From an uncultured Clostridia bacterium (GTDB lineage: Bacteria > Bacillota > Clostridia > Oscillospirales > Ruminococcaceae), in the NCBI GenBank assembly GCA_947383835.1, contig CANDEV010000008.1, forward strand, positions 1 to 64,000: DNA of 64,000 bases. Direction: 5' to 3'. The notes beneath the pieces were generated by a model. The model made no database searches. It was not told the origin of the DNA and saw only the letters and a program-made list of their open reading frames with translations. The position numbers and the translations under genes are program-made. Positions 57,803 to 64,000 of the stretch are shown here, piece by piece (the stretch's first letter is position 1; the number at the start of each line of letters is the position of its first letter).

Positions 57803-59029
57803 TTAGGGAGCGGGAATTTCATAATCTCCCTCGGAGTTTATAGCCCTCATCATTCCTTCGATTATCTCAGGCTCGGTAACTTCCTTTGAAAGCCTGTGGA
57901 AAAGTCCGAAGCCGTTCCTGCCGTTAAAGCCGTTATCCCAGTAGACAGGGATACAGCCGTTGTCCTTTGCCGCCTTTACCACATATTCGTTCCAGTAGCG
58001 TCTGAAATCGTTCATGTTTGGGGCAATGTGCGTCTTGTCCATAACGCCCATTTCACCGATAACAACAGGGTAGCCCTGACTTACAAACTTGTCGTTCAGC
58101 AGCTTCATCTGGCTGTCAACATAGTCCTCCTGACCCCATGTGTCAAATTTTTCCGTGGCGTACTTGCCCCACTGTGTTGTTGCGGAGGCAATGTTTTCGT
58201 CCAAGGTAAAATTATACGGATCGTAAAAATGTACGGATATCATTATCCTCTTTCCGTCGGCGGTACAGAGTGGATCTTCGGGAATTTCAAAGCCCTTATC
58301 CCCTGCCGTATGACCGATATTGGTGTTCCAGCCGGGCATTAGCAGCCAACGTTTTTCGTTGTTTGAGCCTGTTTTGCGGACTGTTTCCACAAAAATTTTG
58401 TTGTAGTCGTTTATATTTGCATAGCCTGTAGGATTGGGTTCGCCGTAGGTATCGTCGAAAACCTCGTTCATGGACTCGAAAACAAGGTGCTGGTCGTAGT
58501 CCTTGAAACGCTCGGCGATCTGCTGCCAGACCTTTTCGTACTTAGCCTTTATCTCGTCCTGATTTTCGTCCACACAGAGCAGCCAGCCGCCGTCAACGGT
58601 GTAGTAGCCGTCTCCGTGAATATTTATTATTGCGAACATATCATTGTTTATAACGTAGTCCGCAACCTCTTGGACGCGGTTCAGCCATGCCTCGTCTATC
58701 TTGTAGTCGGGTGCTTCGCCTATTTTTGACAGGTAGGAAACAGGTATACGCACAGTTTTGAAGCCTTGCTCCTTAACTTTAAGTATAAGTTCCTCGGAGA
58801 TAGTCGGGTTGCCCCATGCGGTCTCGTTCGGCACCTTGTTGCCGGAGGCTTCAAGCTGGTTTCCTAAATTCCAGCCCATTCCCATAGCGGCAGTTACCGC
58901 CGTTTGGTCAAGGTCGGTCCATTCGGCAGGGTTGGATTTGTCTCCGCCCGAACAGCCTGCCATTGAAACGGCAACAGCCAAAGCGACCGCAGCGGCAGTT
59001 ATTTTTTTAATAATTTTTTTCACGTGCAT
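57803..59029 (-). CDS. GH5 endoglucanase, lipoprotein (gene 2)
   Basis: 408 residues. Signal peptide with lipobox AVSMAGC, so anchored outside. GH5 features: GMGWNLGNQLEA, VRIPVSYLSK, INIHGDGYYTVDGGWLLCVD, acid/base Glu in FESMNEVFDD (about residue 188), ISVHFYDPYNFTL, and nucleophile Glu in VVIGEMGVMD (about 327), then VYWDNGFNGRNGFGLFHRLS. Related to gene 1 at 46330 but diverged. Own promoter with an operator directly after the -10 box. Substrate probably beta-glucan; exact specificity unknown. Confidence 0.92.
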   Translation of the reverse strand: MHVKKIIKKITAAAVALAVAVSMAGCSGGDKSNPAEWTDLDQTAVTAAMGMGWNLGNQLEASGNKVPNETAWGNPTISEELILKVKEQGFKTVRIPVSYLSKIGEAPDYKIDEAWLNRVQEVADYVINNDMFAIINIHGDGYYTVDGGWLLCVDENQDEIKAKYEKVWQQIAERFKDYDQHLVFESMNEVFDDTYGEPNPTGYANINDYNKIFVETVRKTGSNNEKRWLLMPGWNTNIGHTAGDKGFEIPEDPLCTADGKRIMISVHFYDPYNFTLDENIASATTQWGKYATEKFDTWGQEDYVDSQMKLLNDKFVSQGYPVVIGEMGVMDKTHIAPNMNDFRRYWNEYVVKAAKDNGCIPVYWDNGFNGRNGFGLFHRLSKEVTEPEIIEGMMRAINSEGDYEIPAP

Positions 59030-59048
59030 AAACTCCTTTCAATTTTGA

Positions 59049-59095
59049 GTAATCGTTTACAAAAATATTGTACCACACAGTGCAAAATTCGTCAA
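59049..59095 (-). promoter_or_regulatory. Promoter and operator of GH5 gene 2
   Basis: Minus-strand TTGACG (59090-59095), 17 bases, TACAAT (59067-59072), then TGTAAACGATTAC (59049-59061) five bases further. The 13-mer is identical to that at GH5 gene 1. Confidence 0.7.
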
Positions 59096-59209
59096 CATAA
59101 AAATTTACCATAATTTATGCCTGATTATTAGTAAAAATACTTGAAAATCGTTTTCGTTTGTGATATAATTTTAATAATTAATTTTGGAAATTTAAGGGGA
59201 GGTTTTTTC

Positions 59210-59539
59210 ATGGCACAAAACAAGGTAATAGCAGGCGATTATATAGGCGCGGCAGTCTCCGAAACTTTGGGGACGGTTACTGTTGGCAATATTACATTTT
59301 CCAGGCACACGGCGGAGTCCTACGAGGTCATTACCGAGGAACACCGAAAATCCGCAGTAAGCGGAGTAGTCCGCGGTCTTGTCGGCAGGGCGGTTTTGGG
59401 ACCCGTCGGCTTGCTTGCGGGACTTTCCGCCAAAAATGTCGGAACATACACCATTGCAGTAAAATGGAAAAGCGGCAAGAAAAGTCTTATCGAGGTTAAT
59501 GATAAAATTTACAAAATAATACTCAAGGAAATGTTTTAA
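59210..59539 (+). CDS. Uncharacterised small protein with Gly/Ala-rich hydrophobic segment
   Basis: 109 residues from the ATG at 59210 (GGGGAGG upstream). A beta-rich protein (VIAGDYIGAAVSETLGTVTV, TYTIAVKWKSGKKSLIEVND) with a central helix-like SGVVRGLVGRAVLGPVGLLA that could insert in a membrane. No family recognised. Confidence 0.55.
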   Translation: MAQNKVIAGDYIGAAVSETLGTVTVGNITFSRHTAESYEVITEEHRKSAVSGVVRGLVGRAVLGPVGLLAGLSAKNVGTYTIAVKWKSGKKSLIEVNDKIYKIILKEMF

Positions 59540-59562
59540 GTAAAATTTAAAAAGCTATATAA

Positions 59563-59600
59563 AAAGGTGCAAAGTAATTTTCTGCTTTGCACCTTTAATG
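59563..59600. terminator. Bidirectional terminator
   Basis: AAAGGTGCAAAG (59563-59574) and CTTTGCACCTTT (59585-59596) are perfect partners between convergent genes. Confidence 0.88.
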
Positions 59601-59801
59601 ATTTTCAATATATTCCATTATAGCATTGATGATCAACTGACTGCGATTTATGTCGTTTTCCTCACAATACTTATTAATGGTATCAGCAATTTCCTTTTTA
59701 GGACGTATAACAATTTGTGTGTAATGCTCTTTTTTATATTTTTTATCATATTCTTTTTGGTCAAATTTTGGTTGGGAACGTTCAATGTATTTTTTATCCA
59801 A
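59595..59801 (-). CDS. Ribbon-helix-helix-like protein (tandem copy 1)
   Basis: 68 residues. Basic N-terminus (KKYKKEHYTQIVIRPKKEIA) then DTINKYCEENDINRSQLIIN. The strand and two helices fit an RHH DNA-binding dimer. About two thirds identical to its neighbour at 59830. GGAGT upstream. Confidence 0.65.
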   Translation of the reverse strand: MDKKYIERSQPKFDQKEYDKKYKKEHYTQIVIRPKKEIADTINKYCEENDINRSQLIINAIMEYIENH

Positions 59802-59829
59802 AAAAACTACTCCTTTACTTTATTAATAT

Positions 59830-60033
59830 TTAATGATTTTCAATATACTCCATTACAGCATTTATAATCAACTGGCTGCGGTTTATGCCTTTATCTTCGC
59901 AATACTTGTTAATAGTATCGGCAATTTCCTTTTTAGGAGTTATAGTAATCCTTGTATAATGTTCTTTTTGGTAATTGTTAATATATTTGGCTTGGTTAAG
60001 TTTTTCGGGGCGTTCTAAATTCTTTTTATCCAT
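59830..60033 (-). CDS. Ribbon-helix-helix-like protein (tandem copy 2)
   Basis: 67 residues from MDKKNLERPEKLNQAKYINN. Same C-terminal block as copy 1 (ADTINKYCEDKGINRSQLII, then NAVMEYIENH). Tandem duplication with a short spacer. No toxin gene adjoins. Confidence 0.65.
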   Translation of the reverse strand: MDKKNLERPEKLNQAKYINNYQKEHYTRITITPKKEIADTINKYCEDKGINRSQLIINAVMEYIENH

Positions 60034-60089
60034 AAGTATAGCAGTTCTTTTGTTAATCAATATTTAATTATTTAGAAACAAAATATACA

Positions 60090-60119
60090 TTGACAACTTA
60101 GGTATACCTATGCTAAAAT
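60090..60119 (+). promoter_or_regulatory. Promoter with a palindromic operator in its spacer
   Basis: TTGACA (60090-60095), 18 bases, TAAAAT (60114-60119). The spacer carries TAGGTATACCTA (60099-60110), a perfect 12-base palindrome. It would drive the gene at 60247; the neighbouring RHH proteins are candidate binders. Confidence 0.6.
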
Positions 60120-60246
60120 ATAACCACAATAAAAACATTCACATGCAACAGTGGGTACTGCATTATAATAATTGACAAAAAAATATATATAAAATCATTA
60201 TACATCTTAAAGACTTTATTGTCAACATCACAGAAAGGAAATTTTT

Positions 60247-60501
60247 ATGGACTGCAATAAATTCAGCTTTGACGCGCTTTTTAAAAGCAGTGATTTTAAA
60301 ATATATGAATCAAAAAAACTTCTTTCAGCTTTTAGAAATTTGAATGAAGTCCTTGAACTTTATGTCAAGGACTTCGATACAAGACAGAAAATTGAGAGTG
60401 CCGCATTGGATTGTACCACTTACGCACAGCATAGTTCTTTCAAACAGGGTTTTTGCTTTGCAGTTAAATCTATAATTTTTATTTTGAAACAGGGTGTCTG
60501 A
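60247..60501 (+). CDS. Uncharacterised small protein
   Basis: 84 residues, GAAAGGAAA upstream. Helical (KLLSAFRNLNEVLELYVKDF, KIESAALDCTTYAQHSSFKQ, FCFAVKSIIFILKQG). Its last 23 bases overlap the convergent GyrI-like gene. I do not recognise a family. Confidence 0.55.
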   Translation: MDCNKFSFDALFKSSDFKIYESKKLLSAFRNLNEVLELYVKDFDTRQKIESAALDCTTYAQHSSFKQGFCFAVKSIIFILKQGV

Positions 60502-61117
60502 TAACAGTCCGAAGCCGCTCGGGAGCGCACTTTCTCGGGTCGGAAAGATATATCTCATGATGAAGCCTGTCCGCGGAAAAATCCTCCCGCAAACCGTTTT
60601 CGGCGGCAAATTTTTTTATCGCCTCAATGCTCCGCGGCTCGTCGTCGTAAGACCCCTTGTGCATTATCTGTACGCACAGTCCCTCGGTATATTTCATAAA
60701 CCTCGCATTGCTCAAATCAAGGTCGGGTTTTTTCTTTGCAAGCTTTTCCCGCGCCGCTTCAAAGACCCGCTCAGTAACAAATTCGGGCTGACGTATCATT
60801 GATACCCACTTGAACTTGCTTTTGTCGGTGACGTTCATTCCGTCAAAGGAAACGCCGTCCGTATGCCATAAACCCTCCAACGGCGGCACGACGTACTCGA
60901 AATAACCCTCGGGCTGACTGCCGTCCATTTTGGACATTTTTATGGTAAAGGACAGTCCGTACAGCATCTCCATAGCCGCCTTGTATTCGGGACAGACGTT
61001 AGGGTCGCCCGCGCCGTCCACCGCAATAAAAATCATCTCCGGGACTTCTATCAGAGACGGCTTGTCCTTTGGCTGATACAAGTCCTTATACTCCTTTTTG
61101 TAGTCAAGCTTTTCCAT
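60479..61117 (-). CDS. GyrI-like small-molecule-binding protein
   Basis: 212 residues from the ATG at 61117 (AAAGGAGA upstream). KEYKDLYQPKDKPSLIEVPE, FIAVDGAGDPNVCPEYKAAM and YFEYVVPPLEGLWHTDGVSF are typical of the YwqM/GyrI-like domain family that folds as in effector-binding domains. Probably a cytoplasmic binder or hydrolase-like enzyme of lipophilic compounds. Overlaps the DUF3795 gene by 14 bases. Confidence 0.85.
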   Translation of the reverse strand: MEKLDYKKEYKDLYQPKDKPSLIEVPEMIFIAVDGAGDPNVCPEYKAAMEMLYGLSFTIKMSKMDGSQPEGYFEYVVPPLEGLWHTDGVSFDGMNVTDKSKFKWVSMIRQPEFVTERVFEAAREKLAKKKPDLDLSNARFMKYTEGLCVQIMHKGSYDDEPRSIEAIKKFAAENGLREDFSADRLHHEIYLSDPRKCAPERLRTVIRHPVSK

Positions 61118-61559
61118 TTCGGACTGTCTCCTTTCCCTTTTCGATAAGATCAATAACCTCCTCGGCATTGCTGAAACCGTCATAATCTCCCGTGTAATTT
61201 TTCGGGTCGCGGTGGTAGATAATGCCGTTTTTTTCGTTTTCGGCAATTCTTTCCGAAAAGCGTTCCAAGCCGTTTTCCTTTATGTACCGCACAAATGCTA
61301 TAAGCCTCACGCCGTGCTCGGAAACGTTGTGCATATCATTTCCACAGGGGAAATCGGGACATTCCCAACAGCCGTCCAGCTCCTTTTTATCGCAGCATTT
61401 TCTTTGAAAACAGCAGCACTCTATTTCGTCCTGACTGCTGAAATTGCAGCCTTTGCAATGTGAACGTTCACTGCAAAGCTCGCAGATAAGTCCGCAGGGA
61501 GCGACACTTGCGGCAATTTTTTCTGTTTTGCCGAGAGCTGAATATTCCTCGTAGGTCAT
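61104..61559 (-). CDS. DUF3795 Cys-rich protein
   Basis: 151 residues. APCGLICELCSERSHCKGCN, then CCCFQRKCCDKKELDGCWEC and PDFPCGNDM: about 14 Cys in the DUF3795 spacing, likely metal-binding. Its ribosome site (GAAAGGAG) and start overlap the stop of a remnant PNPOx-like gene at 61560. Confidence 0.85.
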   Translation of the reverse strand: MTYEEYSALGKTEKIAASVAPCGLICELCSERSHCKGCNFSSQDEIECCCFQRKCCDKKELDGCWECPDFPCGNDMHNVSEHGVRLIAFVRYIKENGLERFSERIAENEKNGIIYHRDPKNYTGDYDGFSNAEEVIDLIEKGKETVRNGKA

Positions 61560-61613
61560 TATTTGTACTCCTTTCTGTACGTCAGATTTCCAAAGTCCCG
61601 GTACTCCATTGCA
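61558..61613 (-). pseudogene. 3' remnant of a PNPOx-like gene
   Basis: Minus-strand frame FAMEYRDFGNLTYRKEYK then stop, matching the C-terminus MEYWDFENLSYRKEYKL of the gene at 62694. Only these last 18 codons survive; the stop TAA overlaps the ATG of DUF3795 (TAATG). Confidence 0.65.
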
Positions 61614-61642
61614 AAGGAAGCAAAGGCAATACCGCTAAAAAA

Positions 61643-62623
61643 TTATATATCGGAAATTAATTTAAGTTTTTGAAGATCGGCGTCAAGCTCTGCTTTTATT
61701 CCGATCGGCAATGTAAGCATTGGCGCGCAGTGACCGCAATCAAATTCCGCAAGTATAGGGAAATCTGCTTTTCCTATAACGTCCATAAGAATTTCATAAG
61801 ATTTGTTGCCGCTTCCATAGTCATTAAACTGCCTGTGCTTTCCGATTATTAAACCGCCAATTTTTTCAAAAACACCGCACAATTTTAACCATGTGACATA
61901 TCGTTCTGTATAATCCGCGCCTTCTTCCGTGTTTTCCAAAAACAAAATATCACCCTCCCGAATTTCAGGCATATAAGGACTTCCCCAAATACTTGTGAGA
62001 GTATTGAGATTTCCGCCTATAAGCCTGCCCTCCGCTTTACCGCCGTTTAAGGTCACCAGCTTGTTTGGTATCTTCTTTTCCGAGGGGAGCGGTTCATCCC
62101 AATCTATTACTTCGTCGGAATAATAATCGGGAACAGGAAAAGTAAAGCTCTCCCGAAAATTAATAACGTCGCGTAAGCATTGAAACGCTATATCGCTGTA
62201 CGTGGAAAGTCTTGCATAGCTTGTTACAAAATTAGTTCCGTAATAAACCGTAACGCCTGTTTGAGCATAAAGTCCCATAAGCAATGCCGTAACGTCCGAC
62301 ATTCCAATAACAGGCTTCGGATTTGCCTTAAAATAATTATAATCAATATACGGCAGCATTCCGTTTGAAACAAATCCGCCCATATTTGCCATAAGGCAAT
62401 CAACATTCGGGTCATAAAGCAACTCGTTAAATTCCGCCGCTCTGTCCTTTGCCGAGCCGCTTTTGTATGAGTAGCATTTTCCCCACAGATTTCCCCTTTT
62501 TACCTTGCAGCCCTTTGAAACAACAAACTTCTCGGCTGAGAGCGCCGAGCTCGGAGAAAACGCTGTAATAGGATAGGAGGGGCTGAACACTCCTATAGTG
62601 ATTTCTCTTTCAGATACTGACAT
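61643..62623 (-). CDS. Peptidase S66 family (LD-carboxypeptidase/MccF-like)
   Basis: 326 residues. ITIGVFSPSYPITAF, LMANMGGFVSNGMLPYIDY, the nucleophile Ser in PVIGMSDVTALLMGLY, GRLIGGNLNTLTSIWGSPYM, ILFLENTEE (Glu) and FDCGHCAPMLTLPIG (His) complete the Ser-Glu-His triad. Members trim peptidoglycan tetrapeptides or inactivate microcin C-like compounds. No signal peptide, so MccF-like self-immunity is a possibility. GGAGA upstream. Confidence 0.92.
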   Translation of the reverse strand: MSVSEREITIGVFSPSYPITAFSPSSALSAEKFVVSKGCKVKRGNLWGKCYSYKSGSAKDRAAEFNELLYDPNVDCLMANMGGFVSNGMLPYIDYNYFKANPKPVIGMSDVTALLMGLYAQTGVTVYYGTNFVTSYARLSTYSDIAFQCLRDVINFRESFTFPVPDYYSDEVIDWDEPLPSEKKIPNKLVTLNGGKAEGRLIGGNLNTLTSIWGSPYMPEIREGDILFLENTEEGADYTERYVTWLKLCGVFEKIGGLIIGKHRQFNDYGSGNKSYEILMDVIGKADFPILAEFDCGHCAPMLTLPIGIKAELDADLQKLKLISDI

Positions 62624-62693
62624 GGCAATTCTCCTTTTAAACTAAACTTAATTTGACGTACTCATCATAAAGCTTGTGAAGACAGGTTCTAAG

Positions 62694-63146
62694 TCATAGC
62701 TTGTACTCTTTTCGGTACGACAAATTTTCAAAGTCCCAGTACTCCATATAAGGCTTTGCAAGCTCATAGCTCCATGAATAAATAAGCGTCGGGACAAATT
62801 CGAGTACCCGCTCCGTCTCAAGCTTTGAGTAACTCATATATGCGGGCAGGAAATATTTTTTCATTGCTTTAATAAAAAATTGGTTGTCAGCAGGCTTGCC
62901 GATACTGCGGCATTTGCCCTCTATGGAAAAATTCTTTACGGACAGGGCTGCGTTTTCATTCTGCATAAGCTGTTTGTATTTCAGATAATCTTCGTCTGTC
63001 TGGCAGTAAAATTTTCCGTCAATAACAACCACGCTCACGGGGCGGGAAGTGACTCTGTTTTCCGAGCAGGTGGAAAGAACCATTACACCGTGAGTACCTA
63101 TTTTCTTCCACAGAGCGGGAAGCTTTTCGGAAAAATCCATACTCAT
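62694..63146 (-). CDS. Pyridoxamine 5'-phosphate oxidase-like FMN-binding protein
   Basis: 150 residues; HGVMVLSTCSENRVTSRPVS, VVVIDGKFYCQTDEDYLKY and the C-terminal PYMEYWDFENLSYRKEYK. Split-barrel fold that binds flavin or F420-like cofactors. Not a bona fide PdxH by length and motifs. Followed upstream on the same strand by a GyrI-like gene. Confidence 0.8.
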   Translation of the reverse strand: MSMDFSEKLPALWKKIGTHGVMVLSTCSENRVTSRPVSVVVIDGKFYCQTDEDYLKYKQLMQNENAALSVKNFSIEGKCRSIGKPADNQFFIKAMKKYFLPAYMSYSKLETERVLEFVPTLIYSWSYELAKPYMEYWDFENLSYRKEYKL

Positions 63147-63156
63147 TTTACCGCCC

Positions 63157-63627
63157 TCACTTTAACCCTATATAAACGTGTATATCCGCAAATTTCGGGT
63201 CTGCGCTTCTGTACTCCTCAAAATCGCAGATAAAGGAGCGGTCAAGCTTCATGTCCCATAGTTCCTGCCACAGCCTTTGGAGAGCGGCAAGCTGCTCCGT
63301 GGTATCCATTTCTCCCGTTATGGAAAATTCGGCGTACTTTCCCGACGGGATCTTTATTGTTTTCATTCCGTTCGGAAGTTCGGGATCGCCTGTTATCTCA
63401 CAGCCGACAGCGGCGGTGTAGTCCCCCTTTTCGTCGGCAGAATACTCGGTGTAAAGTCCCAAAGCGTAAGCGTTGGCACGGTCTTTCAAAGCGGGGAAAA
63501 TTTCCTCCGAATAAAACTTTTGCCAAAGTCCGCCGATAATATTCCCCATTTCGGGAGAAGCGTTGTTAGTCCTTGCGGTAAGTACGGCGACCGTTTTTTC
63601 TTTCAGTTCAACAATTTCATAATTCAT
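63157..63627 (-). CDS. GyrI-like effector-binding domain protein
   Basis: 156 residues from MNYEIVELKEKTVAVLTART (CGAGGT upstream). NIIGGLWQKFYSEEIFPALK, YTAAVGCEITGDPELPNGMK and TIKIPSGKYAEFSITGEMD are the AraC-type effector-binding fold without the DNA-binding part. Likely sequesters or senses small hydrophobic molecules. Ends ten bases before the PNPOx-like gene. Confidence 0.85.
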   Translation of the reverse strand: MNYEIVELKEKTVAVLTARTNNASPEMGNIIGGLWQKFYSEEIFPALKDRANAYALGLYTEYSADEKGDYTAAVGCEITGDPELPNGMKTIKIPSGKYAEFSITGEMDTTEQLAALQRLWQELWDMKLDRSFICDFEEYRSADPKFADIHVYIGLK

Positions 63628-63708
63628 ATAATTACCTCGTTTCATATTTGATAAAACGAGTATAGCATACATAATATGACAACAGTCTGTCATATTAAAA
63701 AATAAAAT

Positions 63709-64000
63709 TCAGTATTTCTCCAGAATTTTTTTCAGCAAATTCTTATACCCCGAACGGTATTCTTTGGGCGAAATTATCTCCGCCTTGTCGCCGAAGCTTA
63801 AAATGTATTGATAAAAGGACGGCACGTCAGACCATGTGAACGTTACCTGCGCGGAGCCGTCCTCATCAAAGCGGGGAAGCTCTGTGCCGAATTCGTCAAT
63901 AATTCGCCACTTGACGGAGCTGTCAAACCGCACCTCGGCTTCTATCTCCCCCTTTGTGTGCCGAAGCTTGTCGCAGGAATATTCGGGAATTTCCCGCCGA
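63709..64000 (-). CDS. WYL-domain transcriptional regulator (C-terminal part; runs off the window)
   Basis: The visible 96 residues (EYSCDKLRHTKGEIEAEVRF, then DSSVKWRIIDEFGTELPRF, VTFTWSDVPSFYQYILSFGD and EYRSGYKNLLKKILEKY) are the C-terminal half of a YafY/WYL-type regulator. The start lies beyond 64000. It is probably the regulator of the GyrI-like gene run. Confidence 0.75.
   Translation of the reverse strand, partial: RREIPEYSCDKLRHTKGEIEAEVRFDSSVKWRIIDEFGTELPRFDEDGSAQVTFTWSDVPSFYQYILSFGDKAEIISPKEYRSGYKNLLKKILEKY

Overview
The window looks like chromosome of an anaerobic, motile, fibre-degrading member of the Clostridia, most like Ruminococcus and its Oscillospiraceae relatives. The pointers are two GH5 endoglucanase lipoproteins, cytoplasmic GH95 and GH130 enzymes, a complete Rnf complex, a reverse-rubrerythrin type peroxidase, a Spo0A regulator, a Bacillus-like flgM-flgN-flgK-flgL-yviE-fliW-csrA-fliD-fliS order, and GC-rich hairpin repeats scattered between genes. 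This placement is inference from gene content.

Layout. 0-3.9 kb: thiT under a TPP riboswitch, a candidate type I toxin locus, a divergent SLOG/XRE pair and spo0A with a long regulated leader. 4.2-8.7 kb: GH95, a second SLOG/XRE pair and GH130. 8.8-24.1 kb is mobile or defence DNA: a decayed IS630 transposase, an Abi_2 gene, a toxin-antitoxin remnant, two copies of a HIRAN gene each cut short against an antisense phage gene, a tyrosine integrase, and a Mu-like early region with a CI/LexA-type repressor. A copy of the 3' half of tRNA-Arg(CCG) at 15.6 kb and the intact tRNA at 24.1 kb mark two tandem, partly deleted elements. 24.2-34.6 kb: late flagellar operon on the minus strand behind a sigma-28 promoter. 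34.8-42.7 kb: NusG-II/HepT-like pair and rnfCDGEAB, with a DUF4160/DUF2442 pair and a decayed gene lodged between rnfA and rnfB. 42.7-49.2 kb: rubrerythrin, a ClpC-like ATPase, GH5 and a membrane MutS-like ATPase. 49.5-56.5 kb: a compact, uninterrupted phage head gene cluster without tail, lysis or integration genes. 56.8-57.2 kb: tRNA Val-Asp-Phe-Gly. 57.3-64 kb: second GH5, tandem RHH genes and a run of small accessory enzymes (GyrI-like, DUF3795, S66, PNPOx-like, WYL).

How the parts fit. The two GH5 enzymes would cut beta-glucan outside the cell and share an operator-like 13-mer just downstream of their -10 boxes; GH130 and GH95 would process imported mannosides and fucosides in the cytoplasm. 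Rnf would couple reduced ferredoxin to NAD+ and an ion gradient. The flagellar operon carries its own secretion chaperones, anti-sigma factor and the FliW-CsrA switch.

Most notable: a Spo0A whose phospho-acceptor aspartate is replaced by cysteine; an intact-looking domesticated or satellite-like capsid cluster; a type I toxin locus whose sense and antisense RNAs have homologous leaders; two SLOG/XRE modules with related operators; an unassigned structured RNA candidate; and an exact intragenic copy of a repressor operator.
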